Below, in pieces: positions 1 to 13,601 of a DNA stretch of 64,000 nucleotides; within the stretch, counting starts at the first letter, position 1; the number at the start of each line of letters is the position of its first letter. The position numbers were made by a program, and so were the translations under genes. Source of the DNA: Cavia porcellus. Its lineage: Eukaryota > Chordata > Mammalia > Rodentia > Caviidae. The stretch covers positions 18,913,501 to 18,977,500 of the forward strand of contig NW_026947507.1 in the NCBI RefSeq assembly GCF_034190915.1, written 5' to 3'. Under the pieces are notes generated by a model, which was not told the origin of the DNA, did no database searches, and saw nothing but the letters and a program-made list of their open reading frames with translations.

Positions 1-1134
1 AAAACAGGAGATAGAAGAATTAATGGCAATCATGGTTGAAAGTCAGAAAATTTTCAGCCAATTACTTTCATAGATGTTGAATGACATATACTCACAGATA
101 TGGATATGCACATTAAAAGGGGTATATAAAATGTTAGTGACAAGAAGATTCGCTTTCTATAAGTAAAAATCACGCACAATTTAATTACAGACAATATAGG
201 CCTTGTTAAATATCTATCTGACCAGAGAAAAGTGAAAAAGTAAACATTAAAGCTAAAAATAATTTTAAAGATTAAAGTAAGGGAATTCAAAGACATCAAG
301 ATAAGCCATGACAGTCATTTAAATTATCACCAGACAACAAAGAGTAAGCAACAGAACCAGATTTCTGTGTCTGCTTAGCAACACACAAATCATCTCTCAG
401 ACTGCTTTGATCCACTAAATAAGTTCTTTGCCAAGAATGAACAACACCTCGACTGTTCATTGAAAAGAACTAAATCTACGCACTATAAACCATCAGAACA
501 AGTGGTCACACCAGGAGATGAAGTGATATAGCAGACTTTAACTACACTGTCCACTATTCATCGCACCATGTAACTACATAGTCTGAACGTACGAGACTGA
601 TATACAGGCACAGCTTCTAAAACAAGTCCCCTGGCTCGCTCTTCCAGCTACAGTGCTATGTGTCAGGCCCTCCAACATAAATATATGGAGCACTCTTTGA
701 GTACAGCATAACTTTTATCAGTCTTCCTGCTCACTGAAACCTATTAATTGCTGTGCATAAATTCTCATCGGTAGTATAACCTGTCACGCATGCGCGGTGC
801 CTGGATAGGCCTGAAGGCAGCTCCCCCCAGGGAACGCTGTTATCTCAAATGCAGTTAGAAATAAAAGTAGTTCAAGGATAACTGCCCACTTTGAGGCTTT
901 CAAATATCATTTCATACTCAATTGAGCTAAAAAAAAATGCACAAACACACACACAAAATCAAGGCATTGGCTCAAACTTCAGAGTGTAAAAAAGTCAGCA
1001 GCAAGGAATTTTATCAGTATAAAACATGGACGTGTGCTATCTGGATTGCATTCCCAACAGCTCACGAGTACATATAGAACATTAACAGGAAAAGTCCCTG
1101 GGTTGGTTATGTTGGGCATGGAAGGGAAGAAAAG
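1..1134. other. Non-coding sequence, nothing recognised
   Basis: I see no coding frame, SINE, LINE or LTR signature here. The only distinct items are a short (AC)n run near 940-955 and an isolated CpG-containing palindromic motif near 785-798, listed separately. Confidence 0.5.
785..798. promoter_or_regulatory. NRF1-like palindromic CpG motif
   Basis: The sequence CACGCATGCGCGGT holds three CpGs within 11 bases in otherwise CpG-poor DNA. On the minus strand it is one mismatch from the NRF1 core (GCGCATGCGC with flanking pyrimidine/purine). No CpG island, TSS signature or exon is visible nearby, so this is a motif match only. Confidence 0.2.
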
Positions 1135-1330
1135 CATTTATAGCATTCCTATGATGTGTTAGGCAGTGTACCATCCATCAGGTATACCACACCTCCCTTT
1201 ATCCTCTGGATACCAAGGTAGATACTTGCCTATTTTATCGGTAAGAAAGATAAAATTAGAGAAATGTAAACTGCTAATTCTGCCAACTGGCAGAAAATAA
1301 AACCAGTCCAGCTTAGGTGTAGTTCTATGT
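1135..1330 (-). mobile_element. MIR-like SINE remnant
   Basis: Read on the minus strand, the order of features resembles an old MIR: a T-rich core matching the 'attttatcggtaagaaa' block (antisense of the usual TTTCCTCATCTGTAAAAT region) followed by a 'tgttaggcagtgtacc' block. Divergence is high and boundaries are approximate. Confidence 0.42.
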
Positions 1331-1411
1331 CGGCCTCAGTCCCCCATTCTTTATGTTGTCAGCCATCACGTTGCTTCACTGCAAATCTGTTTCCCCACCT
1401 CATTTTGTGAT

Positions 1412-1414
1412 CAC

Positions 1415-1448
<34 letters not shown>
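1412..1448. repeat. (CA)n microsatellite
   Basis: About 18 CA units with one G interruption near the left end. It produces an artefactual run of Cys-Val codons on the minus strand. Confidence 0.98.
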
Positions 1449-1451
<3 letters not shown>

Positions 1452-1679
1452 TCTGTCCTTTAAAATGTTACTTTGAAGATAGTATGCTATAACTAAAGTG
1501 TGCTGCTTATTTTCTGTGTTGGAGAGTCTAACACACAGCACTGTGGCTGGAAGCAGAGCTAGGGGATTTGTTTTAGAAGATACCCTGAAAACAACAAGGA
1601 GAAAAAAACCATAACCAGAGATGATAACAGACAATAATGACTGATATTCCAATTCTTCAACATACTTAATGAGTATGAC

Positions 1680-2150
<471 letters not shown>

Positions 2151-4924
2151 ACAGAAGTCTGAAACTGAGAGATTTTAATAGGGCCATTTCCTAAAATCTT
2201 ACACATGAGGAGAACAAGACTTAAGTCTTTTTTTCTCCACTTTGAATCAACAAATATGTCAGTAGAGCCATAAAAAACAGCTAACCATCTGAATTCAATT
2301 AAATATCATTTTATAACTTTCAAATTTTAGCAGAAACTACAAAAGAGATTGGACAACTGTTAACAAAAATACTTAGCAAACATTGGAAATGTGCCATGTA
2401 CTCCATATTAAATAATGAATCTAAGTAAGGTATAAAGTTATAGACCCATAAGGACCAGAAAGGCCAGAATTTGACACCATGAAAGCACATGATGCTCGTG
2501 TAAAGATGTACAATATAGAGGAATCTAAACATAGCTCTCTACTCTGATGGTCTTGATGTCTCTGCCAATAAAATATGAAAAATGTACTTCAAGAAAACAG
2601 TAATCATAATTAAATCAAAAATAATATACAATTTCATACAAAAAACTGAATTTTAAAGCCAGAGGACATATTTGGGATCTAAAAATTGCTTGAATAAAAT
2701 TATCATGTTTAATTAAAGGGAACAGCATAAATGAAGAAGGGAAATAAGATGTCTCTAATATCTACATTAGTTTCAGAGTTACTTTATGAAACTGTGAACT
2801 GTGCAATTAAAACTGCAAATTTAGTAACAACACAACCTTACATAAATAAAAACACAAGAAAATGATTGCAAGAAATATATGAATTTTATAATTTAATAAA
2901 TTACATATAGTTTAATGTACAGATTAATAAAATAATGAGTTATAAAATATATATTTTTGAGAAAGGTTTGATATAATTACAGCAAGCAATGTAGAGTAGC
3001 TTAAAAAAATTAGTGATGTTTGAAACTGCACCTCTCAAAAATGAAAAAAAAAAATCCATGCTGCAAAAGTCAATTTTAGATATAGCATGACAAGATTAAT
3101 GAATATTAACATAACTGGTAAAGCTTTATTTCTGGGTCTCTCTATGATGGAGTTTCCAGCATAGATTGTCAGCTTAATTAGTGGATTCTTGTAAGATCTA
3201 CCCTCACTAATAGTTGAAGGCACCATCCACCTGGCTGAGGACCCAGACAGAACCAAAAGGCAGAGAAAAGCCTGAGGGCATTCAGGGCTGGATCTTAGAC
3301 CTCAGGTGCTGCAGTTTTTAAACTCAAAGGCTTGCACCAGCACTACCGAGTTTCTCAAGTTTTTGGCCTCAACTGAGAACACGGTCAGATCCTCTGGTTC
3401 TGAGGTCTTTGGAGTTAGACTCCAGTGTCTTCTCACTTCCCTGACTCTCCAACTTGCTTAGCCTCCATATAATTAGGACTCAGTTCCCCTCATTAAATAC
3501 TCATTCCGGCTTTCCTATTATTTTATCGGCTCTGTTTTCCTACCGAGCCCTCACATCTTCATTAATGGGGATGACCCTGTTACCCATTAGAAACATGAAT
3601 TTTGTCTGTTGCTTCTGGGCCTCCACTTGTCACCAAGAGAAATCTCCCTGGAATAACCTTGATCTCCTGAATGGTTACTATGGCATCCAATAAGGGTTGA
3701 ATTTAGCTATGGAGAAAAGCAAAGTGAAATGATCTGTAATCTTGGTTTAATTAAATCTGCTTTGAGAGGCACCTGGCTAATCAGCTCCAGCCCTGCAACT
3801 GAGAAGTTTCATTTTGAGAACCACAGGTTAGTGCCACTATACCTAACTTCTTTAGGCAGATAAAGGTGGTTTCCATAAGCTTTATGTTGTGCTAACTAAA
3901 GTTAAATATGGATATAAAATGTCAGCACAGGTGCCTGAATAATTTCATAGTCTGATTAAATTTTATTATATGAAAGTTTGTATTTCAAAAGCATACACTT
4001 TTCTAATCTGAAATAGGTCACTGAACCCACAGACTTCAGTTACATGGTCTGTGAACATATAGTATGATAGGAGCCTCTGCTCTTTACAGTCAGAGACTCA
4101 GTTCTCTGTTGCAGTTTTATAATTGCAGATGAGTAGCTATTTCCTAGCGCTACAAAAATACTAGAAAATTAGAAAAGAAACCCATGTCAAACTGGTTCGG
4201 TAGGGCTTGAAATGCTGGAATTTTAAATGTATCACTGTGGCTCAAATAGATAAGATTTGTATATCTTCAAATAAAGAGGAAAATATAAATGGGAATACAT
4301 TAGATACCTAAAAGTAAGACACTATCTGTTTCACAGTCATTAAAGATGAAAATTCAAAGAGCCTCCTCCATCCGGAGCTCAAAGGCCACATGGGGGAAGG
4401 AGAATAACATGACCAGTGTCACTCAGCTGACTAAAGGTACAGATAAATACACATCATTGCTTGGATGTATATGCGCATTGACTTTTTGCTCTCAAGCAAC
4501 TGTCCATTCTATTTTTTCATCTAAAAATTGAAAACAATTTAATCACCCCAAGAATCATTTCTTTTCTGTTATTTGCAAGAACATCATTATCATTACCAAA
4601 CTAGGTGGTTTCCAAAAGTGGCCCATTAGAAGATGTTACCAATGAACTATGAATCCCTCACCATTGTCATCTAAAGCCACTTACCTGATAGACTATACTC
4701 TGGTATAAAGAAAATATGCAAATGTTCCATTAAGTTCCATGATACAGTTCTTGAGTAGGTAGCAATACTAAGTGAGATAAGTGGACTATTGTAAGATATC
4801 CTCCAAGATTTTTGCCCCTTGATGGACACATCCTATGTAATTCTTCAATAAAAGAATGAATGGAAATTCGTATATGGATTTTAGTTTCATAATTAGGTTA
4901 TTTTATGACAAGTTAAAGAAATTT
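2151..4924. other. Long AT-rich stretch, nothing recognised
   Basis: No recognisable interspersed repeat or gene. 2580-3060 is especially AT-rich. A moderately GC-richer part at 3120-3700 carries a 79-codon plus frame and a 73-codon minus frame. Neither shows a domain, splice context or initiator context that would support a gene. Confidence 0.45.
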
Positions 4925-5410
4925 TGGAGAAATAATCAAGGTTCTCTAGTCAATTAATCATATTGATTATCATAAGTATCCAGAGTGAGCCTACCTCAAT
5001 CAGCTAATCCCTTACAAAAATTGAGCAGTTCCTGAAAGAGACCTGAAGCACGGGAGAAACTCTGCTATTCACATTAAAAAAATAAATATATGTAAGAGGA
5101 CTCATGGAAGAGTCATAAACCAGTGATTGGAGATTGTTCTCTAGCTGTTCAGTGGGACCCAGCAAGCAGGAAAACAGATTCTAGTTTTAACTGCTTGTAA
5201 ATGGATTCTTTTGTCAACAAATCACCTTAAGAAGAGAAAACTGCTGGACATGTAATAGCATCCAGCCTTAGAGAAGAGCACAGTTCACCTTGATGCTTTG
5301 AATTTAGCCTGTGAAATATGAATAGAAAACAATCATGCCATATCCAGACTTCTGACCTAGATAATGAGGACGTACTGCATATACTATTTCACTACAAAGT
5401 AAAAACTACT
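4925..5410 (+). mobile_element. Old ERVL-like LTR remnant
   Basis: The block order resembles a diverged ancient LTR in plus orientation: 'agcaggaaaacagattct' (near 5165), 'accttgatgctttgaattt' (near 5290, like the 'ACACCTTGATTTTAGCCC' block of such LTRs), 'gacttctgacctag' (near 5347). The left half is weak. The same class in the opposite orientation seems to be present at 38653-38960. Confidence 0.45.
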
Positions 5411-8400
5411 ATGTTATGAGACTTCTTCCCTTCATATCTTTAAACCCATAATAGCTTCCCATGAAGAGTGGAGTTTGATGAAATCCAGATAATAAAGGAA
5501 ATAATGGTCGAAGTCTTCTGTCTTACTGTAAGTCCAGTGAATCTTAATGAGCCAAATATCCCCTCAGATATAATTGGGATAAATATACTTGACAGCTGTC
5601 ATAATTCAAATGAGCATACTGACCGTGGATTGAGCCACTAAAATAAGAAAGATCAAGAAGGAACCCCTGGATTTAGAACCTAAATCCATCAAAAGCAGTA
5701 ATACATGATGTAGTTTAGCGGCATCCTCTGGCAAGTCTTGCAGTTGCCAATGTGGCCCTGTTGACTTTAGTTTTCTAATCATTTCATAAACCATACTAAT
5801 GGGAAATAATAAGGAATTAGAATAAGTTTATTTCATTTTGCTTTAAGTGAGGTATTTACTGAAAGAAAACAACAAGACCTCTGTAACAGTATATGACAGC
5901 AAATGATGAGCACAAACATTCAATCTCCATAAGGCAATTCAGTATGATGTAGAAAGGGCAGTGTATTCACAGTCTAGCTTCACTATCATGTTAATTCCTA
6001 TTTTCTCAAATTTAGTTAGTAGAAGCTCAACATCTTATTCCACACAATTTCACGTTGGCTCACTGTACAGTACGTTGGTTCAGGGAATCACAGCAAATAC
6101 TCAAAAGTGGAGATAAAAAAGTGAAGTTACTCAGCGGTCTTGCATATTGATGATGTTTTTAGGGGTCCAGTGATTTTGAATACTTCAAAGTATACTACCT
6201 CCAATGTAAAGGATAAACAAGAGTTCTACACTGGTGAGCCATTCAAAATTTGCAGATGTGTCATATTCCACATTTATAATACTATGATTCAATTAAAGGG
6301 TGGCTTTTGTTTCAAATGGGACCTAAAACAAGAGAATAACAGTTTAGGTGCAGATAGTATTGCAAATTTCATGCCATTTGGGCTGAATGACTTGAAAGAG
6401 CCATGGATACCGTGAATATATCTAGTAAAAATGAATTGAAAGGTCTCTGTCAAGCCTACAATAAAAGCCACAATAAAAACTGTTACGATTCTAAAGCAAA
6501 GGGCTCATATTTGCAGCACACAAGCAAGTTTTTTGGTAAATAGCTCCTAATATATATTTAGGTCCTAACAACCTGCGATTGACTATGGAACACAGTGTCT
6601 AAAGCACCAGCTCTGTCTTGTGATAGCAATAGTTTTCCAATTTATAAGATCAGTTGGACACAGCACAAGTCTTTTGTGCAATGAAAATGACACATTGATG
6701 ATCCCTAACAAAGTAGATCCAAATGTCCAAATAAGTTTAAAAATAGGACATGGAAGATTTCTACACCTTTTAACATTTGGATTAACATATTTCTCAGCTC
6801 AATTTATGAGTTTAACAGCATATAGGGACAAGGACTTCAGATACAATTCACAGATGGTAGAGAGAGCAGCTTAATATGTCTGTTTTGCTGACAAATGCTG
6901 CTAATATAGACACATGAAGCGACAGCATTAAAAACAATGAAAAGAAAACCTTACCAATCACTAGGGTTTTACACTGCATTACTGTATCCTGAAGTCAAGA
7001 CTGCATGAATGCATAGCATAAAGAAAACACGTAAATGAAATCCTAGGCAGTGGCCAATGTCTTAGCTGTTAGGTCTTGGTTTTCAAAATGGTTAGTGGAA
7101 CAAACATGTAGAAGAACATTTTGGGGATAAACTATAGAATATACAACATTTGTATCTCATGTCAATATTTACCCGAAAGGATCATCCTCCAGAAACAAAA
7201 TATTCTTTCTGACGAGCAAAATGATTTTTTCTGGGGTTTTCTGTAGCCTCTAACCTCCACCATTCCGGGTCTCATGTTTTGGGCTCACAAGTGAAGTGGT
7301 AATGGTGGCAGAGACAAAGACTTGCACGAACATCATAGCACAAGTTCCTTCTCAGAGGTCTGGGATACTTAACATCACTCATAAATACAGCGCAATCCAC
7401 AGGTGTACTGTGCTCACAATAGACCTCAGTGCCCGAGGTATCTAGGGCTGTCGTTGCAACCTACTAGGAACAAAAAAGCTGAAACCTAGAAATGTCCTTA
7501 AGTTAATTCTGTGCCTGAGGACAGCCGTGAATAAGAAATCACAGCATTTATAACGTGATAGGAGATGAAGTCACCGAAAGGTGAAATTTTGCCCTTTTGC
7601 TCCCTCTAGAAAATTGAAACATTCAGCAAGACCAAGGGAAGCCTAGCAATGGTGACAGAAATGTCAGTTACAGCTCCTGAACTAACCACAGCAACAAGGA
7701 CTCCAGCTTGTTTCATTTATGCCCCATTAGAAGAAAATCTTTCAAGCAGTGGCTCGCTATCGTCTTGTAGACCTGATAGCCAAGCAGGCACACTGAGGGA
7801 TCTGAGCAATGTAGAAGGCAGATGCAACGCAGACAAAAGATTTTGTTGATTATTGTTCCTTGGCCTGGCACGCCTTTCTTCTGTAGTTGGAAAGGATGAT
7901 GTTACGCAAGCTGATCCTCTAACTAAAAGCACACCACAACACTTCGCTACTCAACTCCTTTCAGATTTTTGTCTTAGAATCATCTGCAGAGCTTAGGTTT
8001 CTGAAAAATAGAAATAGTAGAGAAGAGATAACCAATACCCCAGGGGCATCTCTAAACAAATACATGATGGTTGCAGGAGGATAAATGTTTCCATCCTTAG
8101 GTAGGTAATTTTAAGAAACATTTTATATGGTTCTCAAATATCCCTGAAAATTTAATCCTCGCAGCCAACACCAATGAAACAGACAAACTCTTGGCTTTCT
8201 TACTCCCTCTTACTTACTGGAGCTCAAAAAGCAACACAATCCTTTGTCTCTCACTATGTTTTCAGAAATAAAACGAAAGTATTATACTTAGTATAAAGCT
8301 CCTGTATACTAAGAATAATTCATATATATTTATAATATTGGTATTACTAACTAGTAGTATACAGAAGTATATTATCTATGTATATTAGCATATATAAATA

Positions 8401-8955
8401 AGATTACTAAATGAGCTATGATTTTAATCAAAGATTATATTGAAATTTATGCTAAAATACATCTGCCCATTAGAAGCATTAAAGTATACAATTATCCATT
8501 TGCTGAGCTGACATTTGTCAGGCTGACATTTAATATTGTCACAAGCAGGCAAACAGTCCTACTGAGTCTTTCCTAGGGTATCAAAGGAAGTTTCTGCAGG
8601 TAGAGACATTTTAATTAGACTTTGATTTAACAAAAATTGTGGATCACAAAAAGAAGTGCTTCAAATAATAGCGAGTATCCAGACTGCACACAACTCTGTA
8701 CGGTTCTAATCTGAGAATTTTGATCATCTGCAAATTTATCAGAGCACCCACAAATTTGAGATTTCAAGCACTATAAATTATCTTCTTTCTATTCACTGCC
8801 TTCTAGAGTTTGTAAATAGGCTCATTTCCCTTTATGGAAAGCAGCAGTATTTTGCTGTTGCTCTTAATAGTTTCAGTTTTTGGTGATCTGTACATAGAGA
8901 TATAAAAACAGTGTTAGCCAAAATTTTGTGATATTATGTAACTCTATGTAATTTA
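5411..8955. other. 3.5 kb of moderate complexity with no recognised element
   Basis: I recognise no SINE, LINE, LTR or gene. Several 60-91 codon frames occur on both strands (for example 6140-6415 plus, 6620-6874 plus, 5606-5794 minus, 7717-7932 minus) without start context, domain or splice support. 8280-8450 is AT-rich and contains a 9-bp inverted repeat (8287-8295 with 8305-8313). The stretch could be single-copy sequence or an old internal region of an endogenous retrovirus that I do not recognise. Confidence 0.35.
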
Positions 8956-8959
8956 TACA

Positions 8960-9110
8960 TGCATTCTGGCATTTAATTCACAGTATACTTATGAAATAAT
9001 TTATGCTCATGTGAAGAAGTTAAGCTAAAAGGATGCAAAATATTTTATTCACAGTCACAAGCAGTAATAATTCAAAACTAAAAATCCCAGCTATCTCTCT
9101 CCAAACTATT
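8960..9110 (-). mobile_element. Possible MIR remnant
   Basis: The succession 'catttaattcacagtatac', 'gtgaagaagttaagctaaa', 'cacagtcacaagcagtaat' follows the antisense order of MIR (catttaatcctcac, gaggttaagtaac, cacagctagtaag). It is strongly diverged. Confidence 0.35.
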
Positions 9111-11338
9111 TATACTTAACAGACAAGTATTTTAGCATATATGTATATTTAAAAAGTTTTTTAAAAAGTATATTTGTGCCCATGTAATTTTCATCTATTC
9201 CTCATTAAAAAATCTTTGTACTAAGGCAGTTTTCACAATTTTAGATTATATGTCCATTAGCATTGTTTCCTTAGCAAAAGAAGCATATAACCCTTGTAAC
9301 TGAATAGGATTTTTCTTCTAAATGATCATTATGGTAGTAATTTTGCTACACAGTTTTTGAACACAGTTTATACCAAATTTGTGTTTGAACACTGAAAATT
9401 TTGAGAACTGGCTGTCTTTTTTTCCATAAGAAATAATAGAAAACAAAATAATTGATTCTAAGTCCATAATTTATTTTTTCCAGGATTTTAACAATTTTCA
9501 CAGTGATTTCCTTCTTTAACTCTATCATGTTTCTCAGTTTTCCTCTTAGCTTTACTGCTGGTACTACTAACTTTCTTTGGAGCCACATTTATAGTATTTT
9601 ATGTAAATAAAAGCATAGGAAAAAACCAGTGACAACTGTTGTAACACATTAACAAAGAAGTATAGGTACTTAGGGTGACAGCATGCTTATCCCTTTGTAC
9701 GACATGCAGACTTCTCTCAGCACATACGTGTTTCTTAAAGTCAGATTTTTGGTTCAAATGTGGACCAGAGTTATACACACTGAGCAAATGTTTTGTTGAA
9801 ATTCACTGTTCAAGTAATAGAAAGTCGGAGTTTTGAGCCATTTAACAAGCGAGATATCACTGACCTGTGCTATCACATCAACATATATTTTTAGACTTCA
9901 AGACCTTTATCATCAAATTATTGTAAAATGCCTATGACAAAACAGTGAAATTCCTCACAGTGACACTACATTTTAACTGCCAACTTCCATTCCATCAAAA
10001 CTAGTTATACTTGACCGTAAATATCATCTTGTCCGTTTTTTGTTGTTGTTGAAAGTCATGCTATCTCAGTTATAATTAAGCTGTAGGATGTAGGTCTTTT
10101 CTATCTCTGTGACACACATTAGGAAGTTAGGAACTAGTTCTTCTGAAATTGAAGAAATTAAGAAAAACAATCTGGAGTTTTAAAAAAAATTGAAGGCATT
10201 CATTTATGAGGGAAACACTAAACAAGATAGCTTGTTTATTGAAGAAAGATAAAAATAGTAATGTTTTTGAAAGTTACAAATGCGATTCAAGAGAGAGAAC
10301 TATTTGTCATGTTGGCTTTTTGGCTATCCATGGGAATACAGTGACACCTCGAAGTGCCAAAAATATTTTCCTCCATTTTCAATGCTGTAGAACCTGCTGA
10401 CCTTAGAAGGACAATTTCTGCTAAAGAAGTAAAGCCAGCTTGCTGATATATGAGGTGTCAATTTTCTACAAACGTATTTAAGCCTTTAATGATTCCATAG
10501 AATTATTCTGCTAATATTCACTATAATTTACATTTAACAAGTTTGACTAGAATGTTTTGTATTGGAAGAAATAAGTCAGTTTACACCAATCCTAATTCTA
10601 CCACAGGACAATATTGTACTTGACTCTCATAGGGCTATTAAATAGTCTTAACAACTCTTCGAAGAAAGCAGTGTAGCTCAATGCAGGAGGGGGTGGAGGA
10701 GAGCTACTGGGAGTGTTTAAACAAACCATGTGGTGACTTATAAAACTGAGTACTGGCATCAAATATGAGGAAATCCCCGAATTTGTGTCAAGCACTTGAA
10801 AAGCAGACAATGACAAATAAATAAATAAAACCTTTGAGAATGAAAATCATGGTGAGTTTTAGTTTTCCCTTAACAAAAACAAAATAAATAAGACATGGAC
10901 CAACAAATAGTTTGCATATGTTGTTGAAAGAGGATTCCAATTATTCAAAAGAAGAAAAATGTAAGTGCTATATGAAAATTAATGAAATTTTGAAACAATA
11001 AATACCTATTTAAATTCCCAGTGCCTTTAAGAAATATGATACAGTTTTATTGAAATTTATTTGCAAAAACGTGCTCAGAAAGAGAATGCACTGTGGGTTT
11101 TGGGAGGATAACAGGGTTCCACATAAAAATTATATATAGCAGTTCAGTTAAACCACATGGAAAAAGTAGTCATTTGGATTATAATCTTCCTTAGTTGATT
11201 GTATTTGAATATGCACAAATATCTACTTTCTTAAATCATAACTTGTTCTTTTCTTACAATAATTTTTCCACTGAGGTGTAATTTTCTTCATGATTGATAA
11301 AATATTTTACCAACATAATGCCAAGTTTTACTCATGAC
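9111..11338. other. AT-rich sequence, nothing recognised
   Basis: No gene or mobile element seen. Frames of 62-80 codons at 9346-9588, 9599-9787 (minus) and 10206-10400 (plus) have no recognisable domain. A short (AAAT)-like run is present near 10814-10830. Confidence 0.45.
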
Positions 11339-11355
11339 ATATTTCAGATCTCTTT

Positions 11356-11471
11356 TTTTTGTTTGTTTGTTTTTTTTGTCTTTTTCCTTTTTATTGGTAC
11401 TGGGGATCAAACTCACGACTGCCTGCTTGCAAGGCAGGAGCTTATGCCGCTGAGCTAAATCCCCAGCCCCA
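11356..11471 (-). mobile_element. ID SINE (tRNA-derived), form 1
   Basis: On the minus strand it starts GGGGCTGGGGATTTAGCTCA (A box), continues with CCTGCCTTGCAAGCAGGC, then a B-box-like GTGAGTTTGATCCCC, and ends in a tail AAAAGGAAAAAGACAAAA plus A-run. It is flanked by a perfect 17-bp target-site duplication, atatttcagatctcttt, at 11339-11355 and 11472-11488. Low decay and a perfect duplication suggest a young insertion. Confidence 0.96.
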
Positions 11472-11488
11472 ATATTTCAGATCTCTTT

Positions 11489-13163
11489 ACACAGTGAGCA
11501 ATCTATGGTACCAGGAATACTCAAAGCATTCTTCTTGGATCATAAATCAGAATTATTTAATTTTTAAAAGCTAACTGATATGTGAAAGAGTTATTTCAGT
11601 TTGCCACACTGAACTTGTCAGCCCCTTTATATAGATAATGCATATGAAAAGATAATGTTCTAGACATTATTGTACAAAGGTTTAAATTGTCAATGAAGAT
11701 GAGAAAACCTATGTTTCTTTGATTCATAATTCTTCATTTTGATTTTGTGACTACATACTTATTTAATCTTACAAATGTAAATGATGGTTTTCTAGGAGGA
11801 ATCTGGTGGCAAGGTCATTAGACTGCTGTATGGATTTAACATGACCCTTTAGGAAATCTGCAAATCTCACATGTGTTTAAATGAAATTCTTCATGAAGAG
11901 CAAATTGCTTCTTATCTACAGATAAATGCAAGTGAAATCTCAAGCCTTCAAATGTACATTATGCCACTGAGCTATTTTATAAATTACGAACCTACAAACT
12001 TACTTTGCAAGTAAATTCAAATGAAGATACTATAATTAAGTCTTTTATAATACTTTACATTTCATAAAACCAGAAATATTTACAATGTACTTATTGTACT
12101 AGTTATTTACAGAAAACAAGATTGTCTAATTATATGAGCTTTTATAACTATGATGAGCAAAGAGAAAACTATTAATTTGTTTTTGTATGGAAAAGAATTC
12201 TATGGAAGATATTACATAAATGTCAATCTTAATGTAAATGTTTTAATCTCACAGATGTATTTAGAACATTTACCTCATTAAGACTTTAAATTTTTCATAC
12301 CTTGACAAAATTTCAAGGGCATTTTTATGATTAACCTATCAATATCAAATTGGTCGTGGGCATATAATTTTCTCATGTAATTTTAACTATCTTTAAAACT
12401 TATATACAAGGTAGCTGAGCATGAAAGATGCACTGGAGAAATCACAGGTGTATATTTGGGTATTAGTTATGACCGTTTTGAAAATGTCATCAATCTTTCT
12501 AGCAAGCATTCTTGTGTTTTAGAAGAGCTGGTTACATGCATAGACCTGATACAAAGAAATCAAATAAATGTATATATTCCACTTAAATTTTAAAATTTTA
12601 ATTTATTTACATAGTACTGTCAGTATGCCTCAATGTTTTGGTAAAAAATAATTCTGAATATATGTGAAACATAACAACTAGTCTGACAGGTTTACAAGCC
12701 TTTTGAGGCTAATCAGTTAATGAGGTCATTATCTTCCACACGGATGAGTAATAGAAGGGCAAGAAAATACAGAAGCACTGAGCTACCATCCCAGCTTGCT
12801 CACTCCACACACAGAGTGCTAATAGTACACAAATGATTTAACACTGACATCATCTTCATTTCCACGGTAAATTATTAAATCATTTTCCATCAGTATGAGA
12901 GTATAGAAAGCTTTCAGGTTGACCCTGAATAAAAGAATTTCCAGCAAATTATATTTTGCAGGTTATGGTAATAACACTTGCCAACCTTTAGAAAATATTG
13001 AGGTTACCAAGGAGTTGGGCAGAAAATCACTCAAAGATTCATTTGTTTCTGTAAACGAGGACCTACACAGGTGTGTGGATAGTGTTTCCATTTCCAATTA
13101 CACAAAGGCCACAAGGTGAATGGCATACAGCCGTGGCTCCAGGAAGAGACAATGAAGACATAA
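11489..13163. other. AT-rich sequence, nothing recognised
   Basis: No identifiable element. A 66-codon plus frame at 12919-13119 has no recognisable motif. Confidence 0.45.
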
Positions 13164-13169
13164 AGAGCT

Positions 13170-13300
13170 CTCTGTTAAGTAGCTATGTCACCTCGGGAAA
13201 GACATCTGCCTCCATACATCTGTTTTCTTTGGTACAGTGACCTGAAAATTTCATGCTGTCCAACTTCAGAGGCATATTGCAAGCTTTAAGTGAAATAGAA
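13170..13300 (+). mobile_element. MIR SINE remnant
   Basis: The order of blocks matches MIR sense: 'agctatgtcacctcgggaaa' (MIR AGCTGTGTGACCTTGGGCAA), then 'tctgttttctttggtacagt', then a 'cttcagaggcatattgcaag' block at the CCTCATAGGGTTGTTGTGAG position. Diverged but in the right order. Confidence 0.6.
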
Positions 13301-13364
13301 ACGGAAATACATTTTCTAGGTTATAACCAGGCTTCACTGCAGTAGTTTGGGAAAATATGTTGTC

Positions 13365-13490
13365 ACTTTCATTCAGTTGCACTTTGATTTCCCCCATTTT
13401 CTCATCTGTATAATGGAAAGTTTGCAAAGGAGCCAGTGGTCTCTTTTACCTCTAGATTTCTGAATTTCTATCACCCTATGAGTCATTTTT
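13365..13490 (+). mobile_element. Second MIR-like remnant
   Basis: It contains 'tttctcatctgtataatgga', nearly the MIR core TTCCTCATCTGTAAAATGG, preceded by a 'gtcactttcattcagttgc' block. The rest is weak. It lies 65 bp after the previous MIR in the same orientation. Confidence 0.45.
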
Positions 13491-13506
13491 GTGAGAATAA
13501 ATTTTC

Positions 13507-13601
13507 TTTTTTTTTTTTTTTCCCGTTTGGTACTAAAGGTTAAACTCATGGCTTTGTGTTGCCAGGCAAGTGCTGTACCGCTGAGCTATATCCCTGGCAC
13601 A
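13507..13601 (-). mobile_element. ID SINE, form 2
   Basis: Minus-strand ID: GTGCCAGGGATATAGCTCAG start, CACTTGCCTGGCAA core, then a T-run (the A-tail) at 13507-13521. A short near-duplication (aaattttc) flanks it at about 13499 and 13605. More diverged than the ID at 11.4 kb, with no AAAAGGAAAAAGAC tail. Confidence 0.9.

Noticed and set aside
6140..6415. 91-codon plus frame as a possible exon
   Set aside because: No domain, no convincing splice sites and an overlapping open frame on the opposite strand. I could not link it to any known gene.
8287..8313. 9-bp inverted repeat as a terminator or hairpin RNA
   Set aside because: In AT-rich DNA such short arms occur by chance, and there is no adjacent transcript evidence.
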